From: Henricia sp. BOLD:AAB3569 | Taxonomy: Eukaryota > Echinodermata > Asteroidea > Spinulosida > Echinasteridae | NCBI GenBank assembly: GCA_037783545.1 | Contig: JBBELK010000397.1 | Coordinates: 434,001-498,000, forward strand | Length of the DNA: 64,000 nt | Direction: 5' to 3' | Shown: positions 20,301-31,585 of the stretch, in pieces | Layout: each line of letters starts with the position of its first letter | Numbering within the stretch: the stretch's first letter is position 1 | The notes under the pieces: generated by a model | The model's database searches: none | Seen by the model: the letters and a program-made list of their open reading frames with translations, nothing else | Told to the model about the DNA's origin: nothing | Translations under genes and position numbers: made by a program

Positions 20301-22286
20301 CAATGCACTTTGACCAAATGTACCATATTTTAAAAAAAACATGAAAATCCATATGCGTTTTCCTGGTCTTGGCACGGTGTTTCAAATATTCGTTCTCAGT
20401 TGATCGGGTACTATGTGGCTTGCGTCATGCACTCTGTGGCGCACATCATATACTGCGTGTGCGCGCGATCCATAAAAATGCATCGCGTTGGAACACGCAC
20501 ACGCAGTACACAGCACCTATACATTTTGGACCGCGTAGATGCGAACCAAAAATAAGTAAATCGTTTGCAAACGATCTAAATAATTTCATCTTTACGGATT
20601 ATTTTCTGGTAAAATTATATCATTTTGAGCGGAAACCTTTCAATGGATAGTTGCTATTAATTCAATCTTTACTTTCAGAACTTTTCCCCTGTAAACTCGT
20701 CGATTACTTTTTGGGGTCATTGCAAATGATACACTGGGCCTTTAACAAAAGGAAAGAGTGTGTAGGTGGAAGTCCCTTTGTCACATCGTGCTAGATATAG
20801 TATTGCAACCTTCAAATCCCTTTGAAATGCAGCTTTTGAAGATCACCTGTCAATGCCCAGTTCGTTTTGAAACATCTCGGCTACTTTAAGTTCACCCTTG
20901 TCCCTCATAGAGTAAAACTGGATTGGCGAGCGACGGTCGTGGGTGTCCATTATTTGTTTCATGTAGAAGGCGGCACGGTTCCTTTGACGTGGCTTGTCCG
21001 CTCCCCAAACTACAACCTGGGGGTGAAACATGATGGACATAATTTAGGAGAAATTTAAGAGGATTCATGCACAAGAAAGTTTCTATAAAAATCCTTGTCA
21101 ATGTGGAATTGATTCCTGGTTGGGACAGATCATGATACTTGTGCCCTTGAGCAAGGCAATTTACTTTAAAGATAGTATACATGATTGGTAAACTGTTACA
21201 ATAGTTTTACCCCCCTGTGTGATTGAAGATATGCATGATTAAAACCAACCTGAGCAAAAACCAGCTCTGTACTTCGTCCAACTTTTGACAGTCAAAAAAG
21301 GGTTTGCAGTCGTTTCGCCCCAAAACCACAGCCCTGAACCATTTCGCCCTGAACCACGGCCTCAGGAGACGAAAACTAATTGTTTTACTCATTTCTCAAA
21401 GACTATAGCACTTCAGACAAAACCATTTCAGGGGAAGTTTTCTACGGTCATCATGTTTATATTGTGTAAGTTAGGCGTAAATCTGTGAACATTACTGATT
21501 TCCGAGATTACCAATGATATATACTGCCTTTAACGATATTGTTTCTCGAGGCATTGACCCAAAGACAGTGAAATTATTACCATATCAGTTTTGGCCCTTC
21601 CAGAAAGCACCGCTTCCTTGAGAAATTGCAGTGACTTGAAGCACACGACCCTGAGCGTGGTTTTCCGGCCGACGTCTCTTGAGTAGCCAACGGTGGGGGC
21701 GTCATTCATGCGTATCACGCAGGATGCACTGTCAATTTCCTTGCCTGCTCTTCCGTTGATGAGTTGGCCTGAACTGATCACGACAGAACAGTTGGAACAT
21801 CGGTGGGTAAAATGCTGAAAAAGTGTCATAAAAAATACAACAGTGCCACAAAGCAAAGCAAGAACTCATAGGCCTACAGTTCGAAGAAAAAAAACCCCAA
21901 ATTATACTCTTACCAAAAGATTGAGAATGCTGGAAGATGTAACATTTTATCGGTCAGTATTAAATGTGTACAATCACCTCTTGTGGCAAGGCTACTTGCC
22001 CCTGTACGAGCCACTGAGGCAGGGTGCGCCACTCCCGCACTTCTGTTTTGGGAGACGCACGAGTTAAAAAAGATTTAAAAGTTGGCAGATTCTGTACCTC
22101 ATTAGTGTCCACTTCTGCGTATTCCTCCGTTACTTCTGCAGCTAGTTCAAGCAATTTCCTCCTGTCCAGAGGCTGTTTGGGGTGGGTGCCCAAGATCCTG
22201 TCGGTTGAAGTATGAGCAGTGTCCCAATTGATGTAAAAGGCCACCAAAAGCGTAATGAATGTCGAGTACACGAGTACGTATTTCAT
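17308..22286 (-). CDS. ST6GALNAC: ST6GalNAc-type alpha-2,6-sialyltransferase (GT29)
   Basis: Golgi type II membrane enzyme that transfers sialic acid from CMP-sialic acid to a GalNAc-containing glycan. Exons, minus strand in order: 22286-21978, 21814-21581, 21016-20847, 19093-18986, 17521-17308. All junctions are GT/AG and in phase, giving 344 residues, close to human ST6GALNAC5 and 6 (about 333-336). Residues 1-20 (MKYVLVYSTFITLLVAFYIN) are a signal anchor. Exon 2 holds sialylmotif L (CSVVISSGQLING through CVIRMNDAPTVGYSRDVG). Exon 4 holds motif S (ISTGVFTMLLAINMCDRITV). Exon 5 holds motif III (PYHYY) and motif VS, with the His and Glu of HRFISE. VVVWGADKPRQRN opens exon 3. It belongs to the ST6GALNAC3/5/6 branch, but which one is unresolved. 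It lies tail to tail with PCF11. Confidence 0.93.
17790..17985 (-). mobile_element. SINE body, separated from its tRNA head
   Basis: It matches the body of the intact SINE at 61850-62213 (GGCCAGAGACAC, TGCTCTGGGAT, ACACACTGGACCAACG, AGTGCCTTGCTCAAG, GGTTTCGAACCCC) and stops at CCACCTATG. The missing tRNA-like head lies at 18903-18953, so about 0.9 kb has been inserted into the SINE. Confidence 0.7.
18036..18398. repeat. Left arm of long inverted repeat around sialyltransferase exon 4
   Basis: This arm is the reverse complement of 19200-19418 plus 20164-20315. Shared landmarks are CACGTATTTCATGATATGAC, ACAGTTATCTTAGAACACAC-like sequence and TTGGATATTGTTGCTATGCC. It lies in intron 4 of the sialyltransferase, downstream of exon 4 in the direction of transcription. 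Confidence 0.85.
18396..18901. mobile_element. Two tandem palindromic elements
   Basis: The copies 18396-18648 and 18653-18901 each start ATTGACCCCTTTCGAA, end GGAAAGGGGTCAAT, and are largely self-complementary (GCGTGCGCGTTGTGTG against CACACAACGCGCACGC). Only 4 bp separate them. Confidence 0.8.
18903..18953 (-). mobile_element. Detached tRNA-like head of the split SINE
   Basis: On the minus strand it reads GAGTACTGTGGCCGAGTGGT, the A-box-bearing head seen also at 62165-62213. It continues the SINE body that ends at 17985. Confidence 0.65.
19200..20315. repeat. Right arm of long inverted repeat, split by a hAT-like MITE
   Basis: 19200-19418 and 20164-20315 together are the complement of 18036-18398. 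The element 19419-20163 interrupts the arm. With it removed, the arm reads through as GGATGTCATA then TCATGAAATACGTG, matching the left arm. Confidence 0.85.
19419..20163. mobile_element. hAT-type MITE with 8-bp target duplication
   Basis: The ends are CTAGCCCAGGTTGGAC and GTCCAACCTGGGCTAG, flanked by the direct 8-bp duplication TCATACAT at 19411-19418 and 20164-20171. An 8-bp duplication is the hallmark of hAT transposition. No transposase frame is present. A minimal ends-only version is at 39791-39829. Confidence 0.88.
20316..20745. mobile_element. Dispersed repeat, copy 2
   Basis: Close match to 8783-9306 from CAAATGTACCA onward, ending GATACACTGGGCCTTTAA. Its left part is missing because it abuts the inverted-repeat arm ending at 20315. 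Confidence 0.7.
21165..21533. mobile_element. GCGAAAT-type MITE, copy B
   Basis: Same ends as copy A (TTAAAGATAGTATACATGAT and its complement), with a shortened internal GCGAAAT array. It lies in intron 2 of the sialyltransferase, 48 bp beyond the exon 2 donor. Confidence 0.8.
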
Positions 22287-24047
22287 CTGAATAGTAAATA
22301 ATGAAATATGGGCACAGTGAGCGAGTGTTTAGACTTTAGGGATTTGTTTTCATATACATTGAACACGGATTTCAGTGAATTTATATGATGTAATCGATAG
22401 CTTATTCAATTCTAAGATATACTTCCCACTGACACTTCCGTCGCAAATTCTGAGATAAATAAATGATAAAATTACTGCATAAAGTAAAAAAATGCACAAA
22501 ATTACGTGGCGAGCGGTCTGTGCGTAAGCGCGACAACAGAGGGCGCTGCAAGCGCGCATGAATGGTTATCTTGTGCACTAACTGAAGGCAATTTTTGAAG
22601 AAGAAAACGTGATTTTTCTACAAAAGTGCAAGTGTTAATGTATCTTAAAATTACATTATGTGTTGATTCCAGGAGGTAATTTCATTAAAGTATTTGTTCA
22701 ATGTATACGAAAAAAATACCGACTTTAGCGCAAAAGCAGATATGTTGTCAGGGAAGACCTTGCCCTGTTTACTTTCCCACAAAACAGTTGAGTTTTGCTT
22801 TGGAGCAAACTCTACCAAGCGATAATTGCGATAATAAGGTCTATTCGGGGGATATGGTGAAAACTGCTAAAGATGTTTGTTACATGAATAAGACAAATTC
22901 TTACCCATGTTGGTAGAGTTGTCATGATGTTTGAGCAAATATCGACCAGGAAGACCATTGTGACTTAACGCCCCTTTAAGGCTTTCATGGCTTTGGCCTT
23001 TACTGACGGTGGTTTAATCTGTAAATTGTTTAGAAAATAGTTGAGGCTCATTAAAACTAAATAAAAGCAAAAAATACTGTATTAGTAGTCTGGATCCCAG
23101 ACATGTGGAATCTGACTACATTGTATCTCCAAGCAGAATAAGGACCGGAAACCAGTCTAAGACTAAGGGCTTTTCTAAATGTCGGCTTCATCTCCGTCTC
23201 CGGCTCCATGTCCATGTGGTTTACATGGAACCGGAGCCTAAGCCTGTGCCCAAGTCGAGATTTGGAAAAAGGCCAAGTTAAAGGGACACACCGGCTTTGT
23301 TGGGCTATTTTGGACTCGAAATAGACCCATACATTATTCTAAAGCGCTTTCCAGAGTAAAATAGATATATCCTGAAAGGACATCGTAAAATTTGGCTGTT
23401 TTTGAGCATTTTGCAAAAAGTTAGTTGTATTTCCAGCCGTAGAAACCAGTGCGAAGTGCGAGTTGCTTTTGTCATTCGTGGTTGGTTTCTCTTCTTGTTA
23501 GAAAATAATGTCCTACGAACACTATATACTATACCATATTTTCCAATTTGTACGAAAATCTGCCAACATATTTTATAAGAAGGGTTTCTGAATGTGGATA
23601 TGGACGAGAGAATATCTCTGATTTTCGTGTCATCGCTTCGCGTTCGCGGCAATAAATAATATCCGAAGAAAAAGCAGCATAAGCCTATTGAGGGCGCTAA
23701 AGACACCAAAGCGTTGCGTTCGAGTTGCTTCCTCGAGTCAGCACTGACCTCAGGGAACATGCAAGGTGTGATGAGTCGGGGAAAACAAGGAATCGTGGTT
23801 ATAAACACGTGTCGACCAATATCGAACGCCACCTTTATTTACAAACACATGATACATAATACATTGCAACGGCTGGTAAAGCGTATAGCCCAACATTTGT
23901 CTCTTTTGTTAATTTTAAACATTTCTAGTTAATTACGTGACATTTTGATTATTTATTTGTTACGACCATCGAAAAATTATTGTCAGTATTAAAAGGATTG
24001 CTACATAGGCCTAGTACATTATGCATGGAGGAAGGTGTTTCCTTCCT

Positions 24048-24250
24048 CCATAAGGTCTATTGCTGATCGTGTTTCACCAACAGAGGGCGCCCTTTTGCAA
24101 AGCATTATGGGATTAATAAGGGACCGGCTTACTGTTTACATAATGCATGGTCCATAAGGTCTATTGCTGATCGTGTTTCACCATCCTTCCTCCATGGTTT
24201 CACCAACACAGGGTGCCCTTTTGCAAAGCATTATGGGATTAATAAGGGAG
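24048..24250. repeat. Direct duplication of about 75 bp
   Basis: CCATAAGGTCTATTGCTGAT, followed by CGTGTTTCACCA and TGCAAAGCATTATGGGATTA, occurs at 24048-24121 and again at 24152-24250. A small palindrome, ATGGAGGAAGG / CCTTCCTCCAT, precedes the first copy. Confidence 0.8.
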
Positions 24251-24926
24251 CAAAACAACGTGGGTCAAGCTCAAACATGGTTCAAAGTAAACTGGTGATA
24301 ATGACAGAAGAAATAAGTAACGTTAGTCCGTATACCCGTTAGTCTAGACCTAGCGTTACACGTTTTATGATCAGATGATTGTTAATACTGTAGTGTTATG
24401 ATAGCAGACACGTGAGGGCGCCCTCAAGAGCTCAGCAGGGTCGTTTACGTTTAGGAGTACGAGTACGAGTGCAGTGGCGCGTGAAACTCAAAATGCTAGG
24501 ATCAGGCATGCCATATTTTTGTTGCCTCTTTTATGGCATCTTCGGCTACCAAGGCCCTTTATTATACCATCCCCTATACGGTTTTAGCTTTAACTATAAT
24601 TTATTATCAACTTGCATGCAATGAGATGGCGAAGAAGGAGTTGCAGTTTTAGAAGTGGGAAGAATTAGAAAACCCCTAGAAAAAAATCCCTGGGGAAAAC
24701 CCCGCCGGACTGCAAACCCAATCCACATGTACACGCCCCAGATTCGAACCCGGGACGCCAGAGGTGAAAGGCGAGGAAAGAACCACTATGTGGTTGTGCT
24801 GAAAGGTAGATATAGCTTTTGTCGATATAGACCCCGCTATACATGAACCCCAAACATTTACGTTTCTAAAATGCCTTGTGGCGATCACACGGTGTGCACT
24901 GGCCGCCATTTTTGGAACTTGATATG

Positions 24927-25056
24927 AGGGGCGTTCGAGATGCTTCCTCGGGGCAGCCCTGACCTGGGGATGATCGTGCGAGGTGTGATCAGCCAGGTAG
25001 ACCATGGGAACGAGGTTAGACACGGGTTACCCGGTGTCAGCATCTCGAACGCCCCT
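24927..25056. mobile_element. TIR element, AGGGGCGTTCGAGATGC ends
   Basis: The 17-bp terminal repeats are perfect. A longer relative spans 44703-45150 with the same ends, and an internal fragment of the family occurs near 23725-23829. Confidence 0.82.
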
Positions 25057-26410
25057 ATGGACTCCAAAGACTACACCACATGACCGAACGCCACCAGTAT
25101 CAGAGTACTGGGTTGAAGAGTTGAAGTTTCGGAAAGAAAAAGCTAATAACCTGATCCACGTACGGCCTTCAGCAACAAGTACATCGTGGTACACAGCTCA
25201 GCTCTTTAACCACGGGTAAGTTACAGAAACATTCTTTATTGCAAATTATATTTAATTTAGTTTTCACCTTCTAGTCCACGTGCGAAAAAATGGCGTTGAA
25301 TTCCACCCCGTAACGGTAGAGGGAGTATTCTTGCGGCGCGGTGGTCGAATAGATAATTCGGTCAGTAGTAAACAGGTAAAGTGTCGGATTGTGGAGGATT
25401 TTACGGGCGGGTAGATTTACAGTCTGACTCCGGTATGCCTGGCACTCCAGGCTGGCGAGCAAAAAGCCCCGAAATTAACAGAAGGCGGAATTCCATTTCA
25501 AAATCAGATCACAGTAAAGCTCTGTAAATAACCGCCAGTTGTCGGGTTTCTTCAATAAAACGTTGCGATATATCCTCAATTCAATTATGATGTATGACGT
25601 TTCGGATATTGAGTGGATTTGTGTCAAGATTATTTTCTGTTTTCAAGCCGCTTTTTCACAGAGTAATTTGTTGCTATAGCTGTTAACCTTTTCGTGCTGA
25701 GCGTGATCCAATTTCGTCCCTCACGTGAGGAACGGAAATCAGGAGACAAATGCCTTTCCTTAATCAATACAACAAATGAAAACTAAAGTGAACCTGTATG
25801 TTTACCTGCTACTGATGTTAATACACACACCCAGTTTTTTACATGTTGAAATTGACTTTACAGTTTTATGCAGAGGTTGTTTTTATGCGTGAGGGACGGA
25901 CAATCAATACAATTGACAAAAACTACAATTTTTTACATGCTTTTTCAACTATTTCTTGAAAATGCGATGGCACAGTGTGTCCAGCCAAATTTATTCTGTT
26001 AATTTTGTAATCTGATTGTAAAATATGGACATGTCTTTACTGTTCGATGTAATTTTATTATTTTAATTAATTTAGGAAATTTTGGATCACGCTTTGCTGA
26101 GAGTTTTGGAATTTTATTGCTAATAAAATGTTATTGATTATATTGATTATAAACAATAATAAACAATGTTAACAGACAATGACATCATTCTGCATGCATT
26201 ATGGCAAACTTTGAGCATCACACCCTCCCACCCCAACTCCCATCCCTGCCCCCGTCCCCTCCCACCCCCTTGCCCCAAACTGTCCCACCCAAAACGTGGA
26301 AATTATAACTGTAGGTGTGACAAACTGAAATCCCCACCCCTGGGGCTTGAAAATCCCGAAAAAAATCCCCACATTAGACCTCGGGTTTCTCCTCAACATT
26401 TGGGAGGGAG

Positions 26411-26830
26411 GTGCGGCGCATTCAGTTTAGAATCTTGATTTTAACATTTAAATGTTTATGTGGAACAGCTCCAGGGTATCTTTGTGACCTGGTGTCTGTT
26501 ATTCGTCAAAACATATATAGTCTTCGTTCAATGAATAGTGTGTTACTGACTCCGGGGAATGTTAAATGTAAAGTTTCATTAGGCGATTGTGCTTTTCAGA
26601 CCGCTGCCCCTAAACTATGGAACAAACTTCCAGGTCACATTAGCAATCTTAGGAGTCTTGAGAAGTTCAAAACCGAAGTTAAAACGTATCTTTTTAAACT
26701 TGCCTTTGATTTATGATTTTTAATCTTAATTAAGTAACGATGATGTAATTAGTTTTGTTTTACAATGTGCAGCGCACATGAACATATTTATATAAAATGT
26801 GCGCTATATAAATGTAATTATTATTTTTAT
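26411..26830 (+). mobile_element. Non-LTR retrotransposon 3' end (CR1/L2-like)
   Basis: 26411-26716 encodes the familiar C-terminal tail of LINE ORF2 proteins (ILTFKCLCGTAPGYLCDLV, then AAPKLWNKLPGHI, then FKTEVKTYLFKLAF). It is followed by a 3' UTR ending GCGCTATATAAATGTAATTA and an ATT-rich tail. The element is 5'-truncated, and no reverse transcriptase domain remains. Confidence 0.82.
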
Positions 26831-27353
26831 TTTTATTAAATTAATCCGAAGACGGGGGCGGGCAGTTTTCATTTGGTACAACCCTCTACTTTTCCCGACC
26901 CCACTTTTATTTGACTTCAGAAGCTACCGTCAGGCCCAGGGACCAATCCATGGCTGTAAATCCTATCGTCGAGAAAAGCCAATCAAACGAACCCCAGCTT
27001 ATTGCGCCATAACGCAATTTACCAATGTGCTCCTCGAGCGGCCATCTAGAATTTCTCCGAGTTAGCTGATTTCTCGTGAAATCGTACACTAACAAACCCG
27101 ATTTTCTCTGTGATGTTTTTGGTCGGGGAAACAACATGTCATTCCCCTCGGTGAAGTATCTTGGTGTAACTGTTATGTCTTTTTGTTTTCTTCAGTTGAC
27201 GTCAAATGAAACGAGCAAGCAGTCTGTAACCAGATCGTTTCGATTGGTTTGTTGACGCCCCTGGTAAAATAAAATTTAGACTCGTGAGTGAGAAAGATCG
27301 TCAGTTGTTTGTCGGTCGCTTGTCTTGACCTTTTAACGAGAGTGTATTAAGTT

Positions 27354-27546
27354 TCAGCTGCACGGATGCAGCAATGTTTCAAACACCCTTTAAAATTCAT
27401 CCTTGAGTGTGTACACCCATGTTTTTTTTTAAAACCACCTTCAGTTGAAAGGCATAATTTTGGAGATAAAAAAATCATGTGGTGTTTGTTGCCTATCAAC
27501 AGTTTGAGTGAGGTTTGGTCATTGCAAATGATACAGTGCCCTTTAA
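27354..27546. mobile_element. Fragment of the dispersed repeat family
   Basis: It has GTTTCAAACACCC and CCATGTTTTTTTTAAAACC, complementary to the 8783 family, then GTCATTGCAAATGATACAGT as in 20745. It appears to be a rearranged, shortened copy. Confidence 0.5.
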
Positions 27547-27679
27547 AGGCACAGGCTCGTCAGCAATGCGCGCGCGCCAAATTCGTGCCACGAAATACGC
27601 AGCTCCGTAGCAAAGGCATGGAGCTGCGTATTTCGTGGCATGAATTTGGCGCGCGCGCATTGCTGACGAGCCTGTGCCT
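27545..27679. mobile_element. Near-perfect palindromic foldback, copy 1
   Basis: Arms of about 60 bp (AAAGGCACAGGCTCGTCAGC onward) meet around a short loop near 27607-27620. A second copy is at 43023-43142. Transcribed, each would form a long hairpin. Confidence 0.88.
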
Positions 27680-28639
27680 GGGAGATCTCTTGTCTAAGTA
27701 ATCCAGATGCTGATTTGGCGCAATAAATAAAAGTCTTATATTAATTGTATTGCCTCACAGTGACTTGTGCTGAAGATCTCCCTGATATTAGGAAATGTTA
27801 AAATGTTCCTGTTTTCGCAGTAATACACAACGTTTGCGCTAATCGGTTTCCGGCCAGCGGCTATAACGGTCAGAAGATTGTTTTGTCAGCGACCATCTTG
27901 AGCTCGGCAAATCGAGATTTATCACGCTGTGCCAAAGGCGACATTTTACCCATGAATATTCTTGATGTCGGTCGGTGATAGTCTCTCCGTCTATTCGTGG
28001 CCGCGAGGCGAGCAGGCACGACGACCGGCAAGGATGGGACTCCGATACAGCCTTGCTGTTTCCGTGAAACACGGCCATGTCGCATTATTGGGACATATCC
28101 TGACAAACAAATCCCATATATATTTAAAGAGTTAATGGAGCGTGACCAGATAACATTTTTGACCCCCACTTTTTCCCAATGGTTGTTGAGATTTTGATAC
28201 AATAACATGTGTCATATTTTTATCATTACCATTCTGAAATATGGCGTTCTGAATCCGTATATTTTCAAGGATATCGTAAAAAACCACCGATGTTTTGTAA
28301 TCTAATTTATCCGGTTACATAAAGCAGTGCAGTGATTACACCAACCTTTTTTGCTTTCACTTCCAAATTGGGGATTGCACATTTACTGTTTTCTTCCCAT
28401 ATAGTATTTTGGGGAGGTATTTTACATGATTGCTGGGTTATAGAACGAAATCCATTTTTGTAAATAATCTGGTCACGCTCCTTAAATGGATGAGCTGATT
28501 TTTAGGTGAAACACGGAATCTGAATTTGGCTACGCTTCAATTTCGAGAATGAATTACCAATTGTTCATCTTGAGGTTAAACATAGACAGAAATCAATCCA
28601 AGACGTTTATTTAATAAGTTGACAGCTGCAAAACAGTGC

Positions 28640-29430
28640 AGAAGCTAGTTTGAGTATGCCAAAGATGATATACAGCTGACATGTTTAAAAAGCTCGACTG
28701 GCTTGCCCATCCAGTATAAGGATACTATTAAATACAAGAAAGCTATATTTGTCTTTAAAAGCATCAATTCCTTGGCCCCGCAGTATATGGCAAGTCTATT
28801 TACACATTACGTACAAACTCGAGAAACTCGTCAATCTGCCGAAAAGACACTGAAAATTCCCTTTGCACGAAAGGGGTCTTACGCCTCGAGTTTTGCTGTA
28901 ACTGGCGCCGCAATTTGGAACAGCCTTAGTGCTCACCTTAGAACTATGTCTCCTTTGAGCTCATTCAAATCGGCACTTCGCCAAACATACACATAATATT
29001 CACATGATCAACTTCAAGTGAGAAATGCTAATTTACGGAGTCGTATGACTTGGTTGCCATAAAATCAAACTTTAATTTTGGAGCCGGAGGGAAATTTTCC
29101 CATTTTTTTAAATTTTGTTTTCTCTTAAAAAGAGTTTTTGCGGGTTTTTCGCCCAAGTTCCCGTAATTAGCGTAAATGTTAGTGTCACATGCATGTATAA
29201 TAATTACTTGTGATGTTGTTCTTCTGTAACCATTAGTTTTTTGATGTTGAAGTTGTTGTACAAATGTATCTTATTCCAGTTTGTTAGTAATTATGAAGTT
29301 GTTCAATTTAGTATATTTGTTCTATGTGTGTTTGCAGGGCCCCAATGGAAACCAGTTTTTGTAAACTGTTTGGGCACACCCTGGGTAAATAAATGGAATA
29401 AATAAATAAATAAATAAATAAATAAATACA
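28640..29430 (+). mobile_element. Non-LTR retrotransposon 3' end with ATAA tail
   Basis: The C-terminal ORF2-like tail is at 28680-28996 (KKLDWLPIQYKDTIKYKKA, then GAAIWNSLSAHLR, then FKSALRQTY). It is followed by a 3' UTR ending CTGGGTAAATAAATGG and an (AAAT)n microsatellite at 29393-29428, as expected of a LINE tail. It is a different family from 26411. Confidence 0.8.
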
Positions 29431-29479
29431 ATAAAGGCAAATGTATTACATTACCTAATGAAAGTATACACCGCTATAG

Positions 29480-29801
29480 TGGTGGTCTAGTGGGTATGAA
29501 GCGGGGCTCGCAATCGGGAGGTTGTGGGTTCAAGCCCCACTACGGTCGACGTGTCTGTGTCTCTGGGCAAGGCACTTAATCCCAATTGCCTCGTCGACCC
29601 AAGCGATAATTGGGGAGCTGTCCGGGGAATGCCACAATCTAAGTGCTGATAGGGTCGGCGCAACTGACCATGCAGCCACCTATTGAAGCGAAATGGTTCT
29701 GCTGATTTCATAAGGGCAGCGATAATATTGGCCTCGGCGCCTTTGAATAACGATGTTAGATACTGTGCGCCTTACAAATGCTGTGTCATTATTATTATTA
29801 T
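29480..29801 (+). mobile_element. tRNA-derived SINE
   Basis: The head GTGGTCTAGTGGGTATGAAG resembles a tRNA A box, and GGTTCAAGCCCC is a good B box. A body with GGGCAAGGCACTTAATCCC follows, then a short ATT tail. Confidence 0.8.
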
Positions 29802-30310
29802 ATGCACAGATAGCATACACGTTCATGCATTACTAAACCGATTTTTTTTTTTTACTGCCAGCTTTGGTGCGAAAATATGTATAGAAATATTGTTGACAGC
29901 AAAACGAATTTCCTAAAAAATCTAAAAAGTACAGTTACTCTATATTATGATATAATTTCGGCACAAGGTAACGATAGTAACGCCATTGAACACGTGAGTT
30001 ACATCTAAGAAATAATTTCAATTTTAATTTATGTCAAATTTGTATATATGCAACATGTTGACTTTACAATATGCCTATACGACGTATGCAGCATTTTTGT
30101 GAAGAGCATTTTTGTGAAGAGGCAGTATTTTAATTGATATTTTTTTGTCGTTTATATACAGTCACTAATAAATGCACTTTATACAGACAAGACAGTAACG
30201 CAAATGCACCGTAGGTTTTTCAATGTCTTGGAAAGTAAAAGCGCTTTATCTGAAATCATTTACAAATTAACCAGAAAATTTAATTAGTTAGATCCTGTTT
30301 TTAAGTTGTT

Positions 30311-31585
30311 TTAAGCGCGAGATTCTTCGGTCGTGAGTCGATCAATACTCTTCATGGCACTTCGCAATGATCCGTTGGTTGTCTTCATGGACGTGGAGGT
30401 GGCGAAGATAGCCCGCCTGTCCTTCTTGCCAGTGTCCGAGTCTCCTAGAGCCGTCGGGGATTCACGGCAGGTGGAACAGCAGCTGAGACCGAACGCCTCG
30501 CTGAAGGCTCGCCTGTACCTGGAATTAGCCACATTGTAGATGATGGGATTGATGGCCGAGTTACAGTACGTCAGGATGTGACTGAAGAGGAGAAAGGCCT
30601 CGAATTCCTTATGGGATTCGTAATAGGGATTACCAGTCAATCGCCTGAAGAACCAGTAGAGAGATAAGGTCTGCAAGGGCGCCATCAAGAGGAAGAAGAT
30701 GACGCCATTGATGACGAGCATGCGAGCGATTTGATTGCGGACTTCCAGGTTCTTGCGGACTCCGGCGGCTTGGCGTCCGATCACCCCCAGACGATCGTTC
30801 ATGGCCCGCATGACGCGGACAAAAAGCACGCTGTTTACAGCCATGGCCACGAAGAACGGGAAAGTCTGGATGCAACTGGCGTAGTTACCTGCCGCTTCGG
30901 AGACTGAGAGATAGGATGTCATGGTGGCCGGCAGTGTGGCTTCTAACTCCGGAGTAGGCCAGATCATGCAGTAGACGACGGCTCGGCATTGTGACGGCAC
31001 CGTGGAGGCAGCCAGTATAGCGGCTACGATCCAAGACAACACCACGAGTTTAGACGCATTCCAGGGATCAGCGTTGCCCACGAACACCTTCATGGGACGA
31101 CACACGGCGTAGAATCGCTCGAACGCCACGGCCGTCACGAGAAACTCGCTGGTGAAGAAGGCAATGTACGATACGACATAGACCACGATGATGCAGCCAA
31201 AGTTAATGTTGCTCTGGTCTTTGGCGATAGGCGAGCTGGCAAAATGAGCAATCTCTTGACCGACGGCCGCGCCAAGGAACAAAATATCGGCAAAGGCTAG
31301 ACTGACCAGATAAACATTGACCACTGTCCGCATGCGATGGACACGAGCCACTACGAACAGGAATGCGATGTTGGACAGCAGGCCGATCGCCATGATGGCG
31401 GGCAGCACATACCGATTGATAACTTTCTCCATGGGAGTGTACAGGTACTGCGAAACCTCCTCCTCCGTTTCGATAAATACCAGTCGGTCGCACGATAGGT
31501 TGAAAATCCCAAAAAAGTCTCCATGATAGACGAAATAGCTATCACTGATGTTCAGGCCAGTCCCGTTTAGGTACGACAAATCCAT
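30311..31585 (-). CDS. Class A (rhodopsin-family) peptide-type GPCR
   Basis: Seven-helix receptor of 424 residues in one coding exon. The frame opens upstream at 31699, but a strong acceptor (CTCTTTCCCGCAG, exon from 31609) precedes MDLSYLNGTG, so I start at 31585 and expect a separate 5' non-coding exon. N-glycosylation sites NGT, NIS and NLS lie in the N-terminus. Helix 1 has GLLSNIAFLFVVARV, helix 2 LAFADILFL, helix 3 ends ERFYAVCRP (ERF for the usual DRY), helix 6 has FFLLMAP (no Trp before Pro), and helix 7 NSAINPIIYN. The cysteine pair is FGC before helix 3 and SQC or YC in loop 2. CCSTC after helix 8 may be palmitoylated. It looks closest to neuropeptide receptors of the TRH/neuromedin kind, but the ligand is unknown. 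Confidence 0.88.
   Translation of the reverse strand: MDLSYLNGTGLNISDSYFVYHGDFFGIFNLSCDRLVFIETEEEVSQYLYTPMEKVINRYVLPAIMAIGLLSNIAFLFVVARVHRMRTVVNVYLVSLAFADILFLGAAVGQEIAHFASSPIAKDQSNINFGCIIVVYVVSYIAFFTSEFLVTAVAFERFYAVCRPMKVFVGNADPWNASKLVVLSWIVAAILAASTVPSQCRAVVYCMIWPTPELEATLPATMTSYLSVSEAAGNYASCIQTFPFFVAMAVNSVLFVRVMRAMNDRLGVIGRQAAGVRKNLEVRNQIARMLVINGVIFFLLMAPLQTLSLYWFFRRLTGNPYYESHKEFEAFLLFSHILTYCNSAINPIIYNVANSRYRRAFSEAFGLSCCSTCRESPTALGDSDTGKKDRRAIFATSTSMKTTNGSLRSAMKSIDRLTTEESRA

Larger units (their letters stand above)
22287..26410. other. Intergenic region upstream of the sialyltransferase
   Basis: I see no gene here. It holds a probable inverted-repeat element at 23279-23906 (AAAGGGACA and GTTGGGCTAT near both ends), a direct duplication at 24048-24250, a TIR element at 24927-25056 and AT-rich unique sequence. 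The promoter and any 5' non-coding exon of the sialyltransferase should lie in the first part, but I cannot place them. Confidence 0.5.

Noticed and set aside
26411..26716. Host gene for the 101-residue frame
   Set aside because: The sequence is the standard C-terminal tail of LINE ORF2, with a LINE-like 3' end downstream.
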